Shown here: one piece after another, positions 27,792-37,137 of the stretch
Numbering within the stretch: the stretch's first letter is position 1
How the letters are laid out: each line of letters starts with the position of its first letter
Source: Trichocoleus desertorum ATA4-8-CV12
GTDB taxonomy: Bacteria; Cyanobacteriota; Cyanobacteriia; FACHB-46
Reading direction: 5' to 3'
Length of the DNA stretch: 50,497 bases
Assembly: GCA_019358975.1 (NCBI GenBank)
Contig: JAHHIL010000043.1
Span: 1-50,497 of the forward strand
Translations under genes and position numbers: made by a program
The notes under the pieces: generated by a model
Database searches by the model: none
What the model was told of the DNA's origin: nothing
What the model saw: only the letters and a program-made list of their open reading frames with translations

Positions 27792-28382
27792 ATGATTATT
27801 TGGCTAAACGGGGCCTTTGGTGTGGGCAAAACCCAGACTGCTTTTGAGCTACACAGTCGCATTCCTGGTAGTTTTGTGTTTGACCCTGAGCAAATTGGCT
27901 TTTTCCTCCGCAAAATTATACCGTCAGATGTGCGTGTAGGAGACTTTCAAAATCATCGGATATGGCGTGAATTTACCTGTCAAGGGTTGCGATATGTGGC
28001 TGAGAACTTTGCAGGAACGATCATTGTTCCAATGACTGTAGTTGATCCTCTTTACTACGATCAAACTGTGGATGCATTGAGGCGCGAGGGGTTACAGGTG
28101 CATCATTTCACTTTGCTGGCTGCTCGCAATACAATCTTGCGGCGATTGCGGCGACGTGGTGATGGCAGCAAGTCTTGGAATGCACGTCAACTGGATCGGT
28201 GCTTGAAATCTCTGTTAGACGAGAAGTTTGCAATTCATCTCAATACTGAAGGAAAAGCAATTGAGGTTGTTGCAGAGGAAGTCGCTCATTATGCAGGTCT
28301 TGATCTCAAAATTCCAACTTGGCATCCAGTCCTACGTCCTCTCAAACGGATGGTTGTGCAAATACGCCATATTCGGTTGTAG
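27792..28382 (+). CDS. TmrB-like P-loop protein (tunicamycin-resistance family)
   Basis: 196 residues from ATG at 27792, which matches the length and N-terminus of Bacillus TmrB (about 197 residues, starting MIIW-N-G-F-G-x-GKTQ). A TTG at 27771 would add seven codons. Walker A is GAFGVGKT, followed by QTAFELHSRIPGSFVFDPEQIGFFLRK, highly typical. The central RREGLQVHHFTLLA and RRLRRRGDGSKSW (lid) fit a small kinase-like fold. TmrB binds tunicamycin and ATP in Bacillus; a native role here is unknown. A strong ribosome site is not obvious. Confidence 0.8.
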   Translation: MIIWLNGAFGVGKTQTAFELHSRIPGSFVFDPEQIGFFLRKIIPSDVRVGDFQNHRIWREFTCQGLRYVAENFAGTIIVPMTVVDPLYYDQTVDALRREGLQVHHFTLLAARNTILRRLRRRGDGSKSWNARQLDRCLKSLLDEKFAIHLNTEGKAIEVVAEEVAHYAGLDLKIPTWHPVLRPLKRMVVQIRHIRL

Positions 28383-28508
28383 CCAGATGATCGTAGCGAT
28401 CGCTAACCCACAGTCTATGCGCTTATTCAGAATTTCGACAAACACAAGATGTGGAAACATGCTGAAGGGCGATCGCTAGAAATGGAATCGAAATTTTTAC
28501 TGGTCCGT

Positions 28509-29900
28509 TTAGAGCGCTGAAGGATAAGTATCTGGTACTTCGTTATCCTCCACAGGTTCATCTCGATCTAGCGGCTGGACAGCGTGGGTGTCGTCAATGT
28601 GGATGATGGCATCAAACTGGCTAGGGAGTTGGGTGTGGAAGTAATGGCTCGATCGCTCCGAGCGAGGACGATAGATGACACCGATCGCTCTTTCTAAACG
28701 GGGTTCTTGCAACTGGGCGATCGCTGGATTATCTTGGCGTAGGTTCAACCAAAATCGTGGTAATCCAGTTTCATGAAAGAGAGCTTCGTAGCTACCAGGA
28801 AGTGCAGGCCGCACTTGCTTTAGTTCAGCGGGGCCATCCCAATCATTTGCGGCTGTGACGGTGCCAGTGTAGGTGCTGAACCCAACTAGCACCGCATCTT
28901 GCCCATAGCGCTCGCGTACCAATTGCCCCACATTCCACTCACCTGCTTCTCCCATATCGGTGGCTCTAGCATCTCCTAAGTGAGAGTTATGCGCCCAAAC
29001 CACAATCTTGGCGGGTTGGTTTGGTTGGCTCAGATGATCAGAGAGATGCTCCACCGTTTCGGCCATATGGCGATCGCGCAAATTCCAAGAAGAGACTCTC
29101 CCTCGGAACATGGAGCGGTAGTATTCTTCAGCATTTTTTACCAAGCGGGCATTCTGCTCGGCATAGAAGAACTCATCCTCAGCCAAAGGGCCATCTCTGT
29201 GCGTATACTCACTAGCCTGTTTTTGCAGCTCTAAGAGTTGATTCACTGCACTACCTTCACAGGACTCTGCTATGCCAGAACCAGCGGCATATCCGTAACT
29301 CTGCGAATCTTCTTCAAAATGCTCGAAACAGGCATACCGAGAACGGGCACGCCGAGCCGCTTCTGGGTCTACCTGGTCGAGATACTTCAGCACTGCTTCG
29401 ATGGAACTGTAGAGGCTATACAGATCGAGGCCATAGAACCCTACTTTGGTTCTCCCTGACAGTAAACCATCGTTGTATTGACGCAACCAATTTACGAAAT
29501 TCAGCACATCTGTATTACGCCACATCCAAATTGGGAAACGGTGAAAGTTTCTCAGCGCTTCGTTACTGGTGGCATCCTCACTCATGCCTTGGACAAAGCG
29601 ATTCACTCGGTAGGCATCAGGCCAGTCAGCTTCTACTGCTACTGCCGTAAACCCTTTTTCCTGAATCAACCGCTGAGTGATTTCTGCCCGCTGCTCATAA
29701 AATTCGTGGGTGCCGTGAGTTGCCTCACCAAGCAAGACAAATCGCGCCTCGCCAATTAGGTTCATTAAAGGGTCATAATCTGTGATGGCACTTGTCAGGG
29801 GATGGGCGCACTGACGCACAGCATCAGCTAGTTGGGCGATCGGTTTTTCTAACATAGCTGAAGCCCTCTCCATAGACGAACTACTAGCGATCGCCTCCAT
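28509..29900 (-). CDS. Erythromycin-esterase family protein (EreA/EreB-like fold)
   Basis: 463 residues. Diagnostic segments are LIGEARFVLLGEATHGTHEFYEQRAEITQRL, AVAVEADWPDAYRVNRFV, and KIVVWAHNSHLGDARATDMGE with the catalytic-type His. The family includes macrolide-ring esterases, but most members in environmental bacteria, including this succinoglycan-biosynthesis-like branch, have no shown antibiotic activity. ATG at 29900 is used; in-frame ATGs at residues 10 and 16 could be the start. Confidence 0.85.
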   Translation of the reverse strand: MEAIASSSSMERASAMLEKPIAQLADAVRQCAHPLTSAITDYDPLMNLIGEARFVLLGEATHGTHEFYEQRAEITQRLIQEKGFTAVAVEADWPDAYRVNRFVQGMSEDATSNEALRNFHRFPIWMWRNTDVLNFVNWLRQYNDGLLSGRTKVGFYGLDLYSLYSSIEAVLKYLDQVDPEAARRARSRYACFEHFEEDSQSYGYAAGSGIAESCEGSAVNQLLELQKQASEYTHRDGPLAEDEFFYAEQNARLVKNAEEYYRSMFRGRVSSWNLRDRHMAETVEHLSDHLSQPNQPAKIVVWAHNSHLGDARATDMGEAGEWNVGQLVRERYGQDAVLVGFSTYTGTVTAANDWDGPAELKQVRPALPGSYEALFHETGLPRFWLNLRQDNPAIAQLQEPRLERAIGVIYRPRSERSSHYFHTQLPSQFDAIIHIDDTHAVQPLDRDEPVEDNEVPDTYPSAL

Positions 29901-30011
29901 CCTAGATAGGGATCAAGTTGCCGACCTCTAGCTAAAGGTAAGGGACGAGTTTCCCCGCCCCCACACAATCACATTAATTCAACACTGTGAATAACCACTA
30001 ATCAAACCCTT

Positions 30012-30674
30012 CTATTGAAGAGGAGACTGAGTATTGCCCGTTCTGTTTTGAGCAACGGCACGGTTAGCCATCTGATAGTGATTATTAATGCTAGGAAGTA
30101 GCGCTGTGGCATATTGCTTCACGTCAGTCGCTTTCCCTTGCTGCACCTCTGTCCGGTACAAAGCGATCGCTTGCATGTGGAGATTTTCCTGGGTACCCAT
30201 ATAAGCGCGATCAAAACTTGTACCTGAGAGCTGGGCTAGCTGTTGGGCGATCGCCGCATTCAGAGGGCCAGGATCAGTGGGCAGGGTAATGCCATGCTGA
30301 GCAGCCACCCCAGAGAGACGCTGGTTCGCCTGGGTATGCTCCTGAATCATCCGTTGAGCATAGCTTCTGACCATCTGATTGGATGACTTTTGCAAAGCAA
30401 GTTGGGAAGTTGCAATTTCCGCATTGTTACCACGAGCTGCCATCATGACAAATTCGCGGTCTAGGGCGGTGGGTGCGGTTGCAGTACCCCGCTGTTGATT
30501 CATGGTGCCTTGAGCAGGCCGATTATTTGGGGTGTTAGTGCTGGGGGTGCTAGTGTTTGGAGTGGTATTAGAACGAGGAGTTGTCTGAGCTAGTACAGGA
30601 ACACTGAGTAAGGAAGTCAGAGCAACCGTTCCCAGCAGAGCTGTGGCTTTTTTTAGATAATTTGATCCTGTCAT
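30012..30674 (-). CDS. DUF4142 family secreted protein
   Basis: 220 residues. A signal peptide (residues 1-30, ending VLAQ) is followed by a Thr/Asn/Pro-rich linker (about 32-68) and the helical DUF4142 domain: DREFVMMAARGNNAEIATSQLALQ, QRMIQEHTQANQRL, and a paired helix AIALYRTEVQQGKATDVKQYA. The fold is ferritin-like but metal ligands are not obvious. Commonly linked with envelope stress in other bacteria. Single gene. Confidence 0.85.
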   Translation of the reverse strand: MTGSNYLKKATALLGTVALTSLLSVPVLAQTTPRSNTTPNTSTPSTNTPNNRPAQGTMNQQRGTATAPTALDREFVMMAARGNNAEIATSQLALQKSSNQMVRSYAQRMIQEHTQANQRLSGVAAQHGITLPTDPGPLNAAIAQQLAQLSGTSFDRAYMGTQENLHMQAIALYRTEVQQGKATDVKQYATALLPSINNHYQMANRAVAQNRTGNTQSPLQ

Positions 30675-30835
30675 GGCGCTTAAACCTAGATGTGAAGAGT
30701 GAATTAAACCAGCTTGATCGTTTGAATGTATGAGCTATTAAAAACCGCTCAAGTAAGCAGCGTACCGATTGCTATCTCGGTCATCCTCTGCCTAAAGAGC
30801 GGGGATAAAAATTATGTGATGACAGGTTAAAAGAT

Positions 30836-31534
30836 CTAATTTTGTACTGTGTTGGCAGACTGATTAAACAATAGATCTCGCGATCGCTCTATATTGAGTG
30901 CTTGGTCTTTGAAGGCTTCCGCTTTTTCATAAGCTCGAATCGTTGCTGGGCGGGCTTTGATCGCTTCAAACCAGCGTTTGATATTAGGGAAATCTTCTAA
31001 CTTTTGACCTTGGACTTCGTAGGGCACAATCCAGGGATAAATCGCCATATCCGCGATCGAATATTCTCCTGCCACAAATTCGCGATCGCTTAATTGCTTA
31101 TTGAGTACCGCATAGAGACGAGCCGTTTCATTCACATAGCGGTTAATCGCATAAGGAATTTTCTCTGGAGCATATTGACTAAAGTGGTGATTTTGCCCTG
31201 CCATTGGCCCTAGTCCGCCCATTTGCCAAAACAACCACTGCAGCGTTTCGACGCGATCGCGCAGATCGGCAGGAATAAATCGGCCCGTTTTCTCTGCGAG
31301 GTACAGCAGAATTGCTCCCGACTCAAACACAGAAATTGGCTCACCACCACCCGCAGGTTCACGATCGACGATCGCGGGAATCCGGTTATTGGGCGCAATC
31401 TGGAGAAATCCAGGCTTGAACTGGTCGCCTGTGCCAATGTTAATCGGCACCAACTCATAGGGCAGACCTGCTTCCTCCAGAAACAACGTGATTTTATGTC
31501 CGTTGGGGGTCGTCCAATAATAAAGCTCAATCAT
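30836..31534 (-). CDS. Glutathione S-transferase family protein (YfcG/YghU-like)
   Basis: 232 residues. N-terminal thioredoxin-like domain starts IELYYWTTPNGHKITLFLEEAGLPYELVPINI, with the T-P-N-G-x-K pattern of the YfcG/Ure2-like nu class, then the cis-Pro NRIPAIVD and the E-S glutathione contact in VFESGAILLYLAE. The C-terminal helical domain has AGEYSIADMAIYPWI with N-capping Asp. Such proteins act as disulfide-bond oxidoreductases. It lies 30 bp after the dienelactone-hydrolase gene and is probably co-transcribed with it. Confidence 0.88.
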   Translation of the reverse strand: MIELYYWTTPNGHKITLFLEEAGLPYELVPINIGTGDQFKPGFLQIAPNNRIPAIVDREPAGGGEPISVFESGAILLYLAEKTGRFIPADLRDRVETLQWLFWQMGGLGPMAGQNHHFSQYAPEKIPYAINRYVNETARLYAVLNKQLSDREFVAGEYSIADMAIYPWIVPYEVQGQKLEDFPNIKRWFEAIKARPATIRAYEKAEAFKDQALNIERSRDLLFNQSANTVQN

Positions 31535-31564
31535 GATGCTGTCTCCTAATATTCTCCGAAAAAA

Positions 31565-32395
31565 CTACACTCCATGTTGCTCAAACCAAGCCTGAAGGCG
31601 CTTCCAGCCATCTTTCGCTGCTTTTTCTCGATAAGAAGGACGATAATCCGCAAAAAAAGCATGAGGAGCATCAGGATAGACAACGATTTGGGATTTGCTA
31701 CGGCCCGAATTCAGGCGATCGCCCATCTCTTCTGCTGTCTTCAAAGGAATTCCGGTATCTTCTCCGCCATAGAGACCCAACACTGGTATCCTCAACTGGG
31801 CTGCAATATCAACCGGATGTTTGGGGGTCAGGGTGCTGCGATCGCCGACCAACCGTCCATACCAAGCCACGCCTGCTTTGACTTGCGGATTATGCGCGGC
31901 ATAGAGCCAAGTGATGCGCCCGCCCCAACAAAAGCCTGTCACTCCCAAACGCTGAGCATTACCCTTAGCTGACTTCACTGCCCAGCTTATGGTGGCATCC
32001 AGATCAGATAGCACTTGGGCATCTGGCACTTTTGTCACTACCTTACGGATCTCGTCCACGCTGCTCAGTTTCAGCACATCGCCTTGGCGCACAAATAATT
32101 CAGGAGCGATCGCCACATATCCCAACTGCGCAAAGCGGCGGCAAACATCCTGCATATGCTCATGCACGCCAAAAATTTCTTGAATTACCAAGACAATCGG
32201 AAAATTCTGGCCTGTGGCAGGCATAGCTCTATAAGCAGGGATATTGCCATCTTTAACCGGGATGGTCACGGCACCTGCAACCAGACCATCGGCATCTGTA
32301 CGGATAACTTGGGCCGAAATAGGCTCTACGGCTAGGGCAAATCCAGTTGCCAAGGCAGCGGTAGTAATAAACTTACGGCGCGTAATTTTTTTCAC
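31565..32395 (-). CDS. Dienelactone hydrolase family protein with Tat-like signal
   Basis: 276 residues. The N-terminus [22 protein letters not shown] is a Tat-type signal (R-R-K-F). The alpha/beta hydrolase fold carries the nucleophile Cys in VTGFCWGGR, an Asp in the YGGEDTGIP strand and His in [13 protein letters not shown]. Family members open dienelactone or related ester rings. The export signal sets it apart from the cytoplasmic catechol-pathway enzymes; the substrate is unknown. Probably the first gene of an operon with the GST gene. Confidence 0.88.
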   Translation of the reverse strand: MKKITRRKFITTAALATGFALAVEPISAQVIRTDADGLVAGAVTIPVKDGNIPAYRAMPATGQNFPIVLVIQEIFGVHEHMQDVCRRFAQLGYVAIAPELFVRQGDVLKLSSVDEIRKVVTKVPDAQVLSDLDATISWAVKSAKGNAQRLGVTGFCWGGRITWLYAAHNPQVKAGVAWYGRLVGDRSTLTPKHPVDIAAQLRIPVLGLYGGEDTGIPLKTAEEMGDRLNSGRSKSQIVVYPDAPHAFFADYRPSYREKAAKDGWKRLQAWFEQHGV

Positions 32396-32537
32396 AACCG
32401 AGCCTAAATCCCCTCACTGAATACTCATTCCTAGTGTAGAGGGTCAAAAATTTTTGTGATTTAGCCAAGCCAGTACAACACCGGATGCCTGAGGCGCAGA
32501 AGAAATATATATAATAACTACCTATCCTAATGCTGTA

Positions 32538-33731
32538 ATGCTGCACTCAGCACCCATGTCAGAACATCCTACTCCAACAACCAAACCCAACGTTCCCTAT
32601 TTTTCCTCCGGGCCTTGTACCAAGCGCCCCGGCTGGAGTGCGACAAACTTACAAAATGCCTGCGTGGGTCGTTCCCATCGCTCTGCTGACGGCAAGGCTA
32701 AACTCGCAGAAGTGATTGAGCGCTCTAAGAAAATCTTGGGTGTCCCAGCGGATTATCGGTTGGGCATTGTGCCTGCGTCCGATACAGGGGCAGTCGAAAT
32801 GGCCCTGTGGTCACTGCTTGGGCCACGCCCCGTTGACATCTTAGCCTGGGAAAGTTTTGGGCAGGAATGGGTAAAAGATGTTTTAGATGAGCTGAAGTTG
32901 CCAGATGTCAATCTGATCAAAGCTCCCTACGGCAGTTTGCCAGACTTAGGCCAAGTTGACTTTAGCCACGATGTCGTGTTCCTCTGGAACGGCACCACCT
33001 CAGGCGTGAGAGTCCCTAATGGTGATTGGATTGCTAGCGATCGCCAAGGCTTAACCATTTGTGATGCCACCTCTGCGGTATTCGCAATGGATATCCCGTG
33101 GGACAAAATCGATGTTTTAACTTACTCCTGGCAAAAAGTCTTGGGTGGTGAAGCTCAACATGGCGTGATTGTGCTCTCTCCTCGCGCTGTCGAGCGCCTG
33201 GAAAGCTATCAACCCGCCTGGCCGATCCCCAAAATCTTCCGCCTTAGCCAAAAAGGTAAGTTGATCGAAGGCATTTTCAAAGGTGACACCATCAACACAC
33301 CTTCTATGTTGTGTGTAGAAGATGCGATCGACAGCTTAAATTGGGTCGAGAGCGTGGGTGGCTTACCTGGTTTGATTCAGCGCAGTGAAGCCAACCTCAG
33401 CGCGATCGCTCGTTGGGTGGAGCAACGCGATTGGGTAGACTTCTTGGCAGAAAAGCCAGAAACTCGCTCCTGCACCTCGATCTGCTTGAAGGTAGCTGAC
33501 CCTTGGTTCACAGATCTCAGTTCGGATGACCAGGCCACTTTTGCCAAGAAATTAGCGAAACTTCTAGAAAAGCAAGAAGTTGCTTATGATGTCGCTCCCT
33601 ATCGCGCTGCTCCTCCAGGACTGCGAATCTGGGGCGGCGCAACCGTGGAAACCTCTGATATGGAGGCGCTACTGCCCTGGCTTGACTGGGCTTATGCCAC
33701 TGTAAAAGCTGAATTTGCTGCCGTAGCATAA
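32538..33731 (+). CDS. serC: Phosphoserine aminotransferase SerC (alphaproteobacteria/archaea-type)
   Basis: 397 residues; ATG at 32538 or 32556. The opening [31 protein letters not shown] and [17 protein letters not shown] and the PLP-lysine block [19 protein letters not shown] match the longer SerC type (TIGR01365 class) rather than the common E. coli type. It transfers an amino group between glutamate and 3-phosphohydroxypyruvate in serine synthesis. The terminator at 33745 follows. Confidence 0.88.
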   Translation: MLHSAPMSEHPTPTTKPNVPYFSSGPCTKRPGWSATNLQNACVGRSHRSADGKAKLAEVIERSKKILGVPADYRLGIVPASDTGAVEMALWSLLGPRPVDILAWESFGQEWVKDVLDELKLPDVNLIKAPYGSLPDLGQVDFSHDVVFLWNGTTSGVRVPNGDWIASDRQGLTICDATSAVFAMDIPWDKIDVLTYSWQKVLGGEAQHGVIVLSPRAVERLESYQPAWPIPKIFRLSQKGKLIEGIFKGDTINTPSMLCVEDAIDSLNWVESVGGLPGLIQRSEANLSAIARWVEQRDWVDFLAEKPETRSCTSICLKVADPWFTDLSSDDQATFAKKLAKLLEKQEVAYDVAPYRAAPPGLRIWGGATVETSDMEALLPWLDWAYATVKAEFAAVA

Positions 33732-33744
33732 CTCATTTCACATG

Positions 33745-33790
33745 GCCCCATACGCCGTTGCTCACTTCAACCAACTGTATGGGGCTTTTT
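33745..33790. terminator. Terminator between convergent serC and the dioxygenase-like gene
   Basis: GCCCCATAC (33745-33753) pairs with GTATGGGGC (33777-33785), a perfect 9-bp stem followed by TTTTT on the plus strand. It would end serC transcription. Confidence 0.8.
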
Positions 33791-33796
33791 CTTGAG

Positions 33797-34156
33797 CTAA
33801 TTGGTGCTTCTGCTCATCGGGCGCAGAATCTCTAGATTCAGGTCTAGCTTATTACCTAGCCACATAGCATGGTCTGTGTGATCTACCAGATCATCTCCTG
33901 TCTCAGGATGCACAAGAATATCTAACCCCTCTCGATGCAGCATCAGCCAAGGAACGACCTTAGCGAACTGATCCGGTAAGAAAGCGACTTGATACATCGC
34001 TTGAGAATGAGGGCCAATCGGGCGATCGTGCCACCGTCCCAAACGCACCTCGAAAGCAGCCAATTCTTCGCGTATCCGCGCTGCTACATCACGAGTGTCA
34101 GCAGCATAGTAGATGTGAGCATGGAATCCAGTGATTGTGCTTGTCGCCTCTACCAT
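33797..34156 (-). CDS. DOPA 4,5-dioxygenase family protein
   Basis: 119 residues. ITGFHAHIYYAADTRDVAARIREE near the N-terminus, GRWHDRPIGPHSQAMYQVAF in the middle and LDILVHPETGDDLVDHTDHAMWLG at the end are the conserved blocks; several His (FHAHIYY, PHS, VHP, DHTDH) form the likely metal site. The fungal prototype cleaves DOPA; the bacterial role is unknown, although cyanobacterial members have been shown to make betalamic-acid-type pigments in vitro. Confidence 0.88.
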   Translation of the reverse strand: MVEATSTITGFHAHIYYAADTRDVAARIREELAAFEVRLGRWHDRPIGPHSQAMYQVAFLPDQFAKVVPWLMLHREGLDILVHPETGDDLVDHTDHAMWLGNKLDLNLEILRPMSRSTN

Positions 34157-34214
34157 CGTTCTCAGCCCTACTGTGTAATCTTTATCCGTCCACTAGTATT
34201 TCATCACGCTTAAG

Positions 34215-34285
34215 CTTGGACTGACATCTTGGACTGACATAATATGAACCCCCTAAACCTTTCTAATTCAGAAAGACTTAAGGGG
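34215..34285. repeat. 13-bp tandem duplication followed by an imperfect hairpin
   Basis: CTTGGACTGACAT occurs twice in tandem at about 34215-34241. At 34250-34285 CCCC and CTTTCT pair with AGAAAG and GGGG. No gene is seen here; it lies upstream of the dioxygenase-like gene. Confidence 0.45.
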
Positions 34286-34335
34286 ATACGGCTCTGGCAA
34301 ATTTAAAGCTCTGTATTTAAAGCTTTATTTGAAGC

Positions 34336-34530
34336 TTACTGTAACAGTTCAAATTGTTGCTGAATCCAGTTAAATCCTCTACCAATACAACTTGAGCAAA
34401 CCTGACCATGACTCTTGCCTTGCTCATTGCAGACAAGCACTTGGGCATCCTTCATGGCAAAGGATTGGCCACAGAGCTGACAGAGGCTGCTTTTGGAGGG
34501 AAACTTATTCGGTTCAATTTGGAGCTGCAT
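34336..34530 (-). CDS. Small zinc-ribbon-like protein
   Basis: 64 residues with CQLCGQ and VCSSCIG, that is two CxxC pairs about 28 residues apart plus a single Cys (VLVCNEQG) between, as in small treble-clef or zinc-ribbon proteins. The C-terminus GRGFNWIQQQFELL looks helical. Probably real because of the Cys pattern and codon use; function unknown. Confidence 0.6.
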   Translation of the reverse strand: MQLQIEPNKFPSKSSLCQLCGQSFAMKDAQVLVCNEQGKSHGQVCSSCIGRGFNWIQQQFELLQ

Positions 34531-34815
34531 AATCTTTTACCAACTTATTTATGTTTGAGTTCTGAATACGTACTAAAAAATCTGATCAAAACGTTGATTC
34601 TAACAATCTGGGTTGGCAATTATCCATAGGCTCTCATCAGTAATACACCTCACACCACGAATGCTGTTGTTGTTCAGTATGCAGTACTATTTTCCAAATT
34701 TCGTCTAGATAAAGACAGGATCTCCTTTACGGGAGGCTGTATTGGGTATCACACTATCTTCCTTAAAAAAAGCCCTTGTACTATTCTTAATGCAATAATT
34801 GAGAGTGATCCAGGG
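34531..34815. other. Intergenic region downstream of galK, no gene seen
   Basis: 285 bp of fairly AT-rich sequence between galK (stop at 34816) and the promoter side of the zinc-ribbon gene. No RNA or repeat was recognised. Confidence 0.4.
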
Positions 34816-35874
34816 CTATGGAACTAAAACACGGCCTATCTGTTCTGTGCGGTTATACTGTTCCAAAGCTTGTTGCGCGATCGCTCCAGCTTTTCCTGCC
34901 GCCGTTAATGCAACACAAGCTCCACCAAACCCCGCGCCCGTCAGCCTTGCACCGAATACACCAAGGGTTTCCTGTAGGATCGCAACTAGCTGATCTAAGC
35001 CTGCGATGGAGACTTCATAATCATCCCGCAAGCTAGCATGAGAATCGTTCATAAGTTCGCCAAACCGCTCAGCCGACACACCCTGTCGAGCTTCTAGCAC
35101 TCGATTATCTTCTGTAATCACATGACGGGCTCGACGCTGGAGCAGTTCAGGGAGATGGGCGATCGCCTCTACATCGCTAATATCCCTTAAGGCTTTAACT
35201 CCCAATTGTTTCGCCGCTTCTTCGCATTCTTCGCGTCGTTGGTTATAGCCACTTCCTGCCAAAGTGCGAGGGATTCCACTATCCATCACTAAAATCTCTG
35301 CGCCTGACGGAAAAGGGAGAAGTTGGCGATCGAGTGTCCGCGTATCCAGAAACAGAAGATGAGCGGTATCCGCGAGACTAGAAGCCATCTGATCCATGAT
35401 GCCGCACTGTACGCCTGCATACTGTCGCTCGGCTTCCTGGCCTAGTTGAGCAATGCGAACATCGTCAAGATCGAGATTTAAAAGCGATCGCAAGCCCCGC
35501 AACATTGCTACTTCCAAAGCAGCACTACTCGACAGTCCCGACCCCATTGGCACAGAAGAGGTCACGTAGACATTAAGCGGTGGCACTGAAATTCCCTGTT
35601 TTTCCAGCACACCAATGCAGCCGAAGATATAGCTAGCAAAGCTCTCCGGGATGGAGTCAGAGGTTTTGACATCGATCTGTTGTTCTAGCTCCTGTGAATA
35701 GAAATGATGTTGATCATTTGGACTCAGACCGAGATAGACAGTAGTTTTTTGAGGGATAGCAGTAGGCAATACAAAGCCATCGTTATAGTCGGTATGTTCA
35801 CCCAGCAAATTGACTCGTCCTGGCGCACTGGCTTCAACTTTGGGTGCAGTATTAAAGATCTGTAGAAAGTCCAT
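34816..35874 (-). CDS. galK: Galactokinase GalK
   Basis: 352 residues. The galactokinase signature GRVNLLGEHTDYNDGFVLP is at about residues 19-37, the GHMP ATP loop PMGSGLSSSAAL at about 109-120, and the third GHMP motif GAGFGGACVAL near the C-terminus. Residues contacting galactose (E-H-T-D) are intact. It phosphorylates galactose to galactose-1-phosphate, the substrate of GalT encoded upstream. Probably last gene of the GH2-galT-M24-galK unit; a repeat of 99 bp lies before it. Confidence 0.95.
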   Translation of the reverse strand: MDFLQIFNTAPKVEASAPGRVNLLGEHTDYNDGFVLPTAIPQKTTVYLGLSPNDQHHFYSQELEQQIDVKTSDSIPESFASYIFGCIGVLEKQGISVPPLNVYVTSSVPMGSGLSSSAALEVAMLRGLRSLLNLDLDDVRIAQLGQEAERQYAGVQCGIMDQMASSLADTAHLLFLDTRTLDRQLLPFPSGAEILVMDSGIPRTLAGSGYNQRREECEEAAKQLGVKALRDISDVEAIAHLPELLQRRARHVITEDNRVLEARQGVSAERFGELMNDSHASLRDDYEVSIAGLDQLVAILQETLGVFGARLTGAGFGGACVALTAAGKAGAIAQQALEQYNRTEQIGRVLVP

Positions 35875-35932
35875 ATGGAAGGCTATAGTTGAGAATTCAA
35901 TAAAGATGATCTACTGCTGAAACTCTTCCCCT

Positions 35933-35967
35933 TCCCTACAAGAGAAGGGGGTTGGGGGGTTAGGTTT
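35933..35967. repeat. Palindromic GC-rich repeat, opposite orientation
   Basis: CCTTCCCTACAAGAGAAGGGGGTTGGG followed by TTAGG is the reverse of the 492-583 element half. It sits in the 99-bp gap between the M24-like gene and galK and may weaken or modulate readthrough into galK. Confidence 0.5.
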
Positions 35968-35973
35968 CTTTAT

Positions 35974-37137
35974 TTAAGTAATTTCTAAGGGGATAGGCCG
36001 CGATCGCCCTGCTACCTCTACACTGGGCCAGTTGGGATCAAACGTGAGGTTTTCTAAACTGCCATCCGGTTGCAGCACAAAAGTATCCTCAATTTTGGCT
36101 CCAGGGAGACTGGGATTCCAAGCGATCGCCATAGTTGCCTGGAGCTGATCAGTCGTTGTGGGATTGGCTACCACCTCGCGAGCCAGATAGCCTGTGGTGC
36201 CGCCTTGATGATGTTCGTAAATGGCTTTAGGATAGCCTTGCTGCTCGTAGGTTTGTTTCAAAGTGTCATAAATCTGAACCAAAGGCACATTTGCCTGACA
36301 CTGATTTAAGGCGGCAGCTTCAATCTCACGCACTCGACGGTGTAGCTCATTCTGCTCCGGGGTTAGTGAACCAAAGCAGACAAAGCGAGTGAGGTTGGCA
36401 TACAGCCCGAAGCCACGGGCACAAAACACCATCATGGCAACTCGTCCCAGCGGTTCATGCATCGCAGTGGGGTGGCGGTAGATGGGTAAACGGCGTTCTC
36501 CTGCCGCCAAAGTGAGAGCAGGATGTAACCCTCGATTCCACAGAGCTGCGGCTCCTGCGCCTGCTAATTGATGTTCCGTCCAATCAGGCTGGGCTTGAGC
36601 TAGCACCTCCGTCATCGCCTCACTGGCTAAGCGACCGACGTGACAGTAGCGATCGCTTTCACTGGGTAAAAGCGTGCGTTTGTGTTGAATTAAAGCAGCA
36701 GGTAAAGGCAATTCAGGGCGATCGTGAGAACCGGATGGTTTATCGCTTAGAACCTTGCCGTCGGCGGTCACTTCTTGTACAAACGATTCTCGCTGGGTGG
36801 GTTCGGCCCAAGGGCTTACGGCAAGATCATAAACCTCTTGGGCGAGATCCCCCTTGGATGGCAACTCCTCATCCTGTAACCGTTGTGCTTCGATCGTATC
36901 TGTTAAGACCCAAGCTCCCTGCGCTGTCACCAAGAGTTCGGCAACACCAGTCTCAGCGGTTAGTAGTACTGTATTCGAGCCACCTGCTGTTGCCCAAGCA
37001 AACCAGTCTGTACCGCGTAAACGAATGCCTGCGGCTCCCGTCTCCTGGAGACAAGTTCGCATCCACTCTAGCTTTTGCTGACATTCCTGTTGCCGCTCTC
37101 GTTGTTTTTGAGGTAGCTCAAATCCTGAATTATTCAT
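35974..37137 (-). CDS. M24-family (aminopeptidase P / prolidase-like) protein lacking the metal ligands
   Basis: 387 residues. The pita-bread C-terminal domain (about 150-370) is recognisable, but the metal set of M24 enzymes (two Asp, one His, two Glu) is mostly gone: where family members have D-A-G ... D-x-T-R, this one reads MMVFCARGFGLYANLTRF (235-252), with no Asp and only N248. H309/H310 and E350 (KIEDTFVL) remain. The N-terminal creatinase-like domain is present. It is likely a pseudoenzyme or a non-peptidase member. Its ATG overlaps the galT stop (ATGA), so it is coupled to galactose metabolism; what it does there is unknown. Confidence 0.75.
   Translation of the reverse strand: MNNSGFELPQKQRERQQECQQKLEWMRTCLQETGAAGIRLRGTDWFAWATAGGSNTVLLTAETGVAELLVTAQGAWVLTDTIEAQRLQDEELPSKGDLAQEVYDLAVSPWAEPTQRESFVQEVTADGKVLSDKPSGSHDRPELPLPAALIQHKRTLLPSESDRYCHVGRLASEAMTEVLAQAQPDWTEHQLAGAGAAALWNRGLHPALTLAAGERRLPIYRHPTAMHEPLGRVAMMVFCARGFGLYANLTRFVCFGSLTPEQNELHRRVREIEAAALNQCQANVPLVQIYDTLKQTYEQQGYPKAIYEHHQGGTTGYLAREVVANPTTTDQLQATMAIAWNPSLPGAKIEDTFVLQPDGSLENLTFDPNWPSVEVAGRSRPIPLEIT

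Noticed and set aside
28383-28508. Small plus-strand frame extending past the TmrB-like gene
   Set aside because: The frame begins inside the TmrB-like gene in another phase and has no protein-like features.
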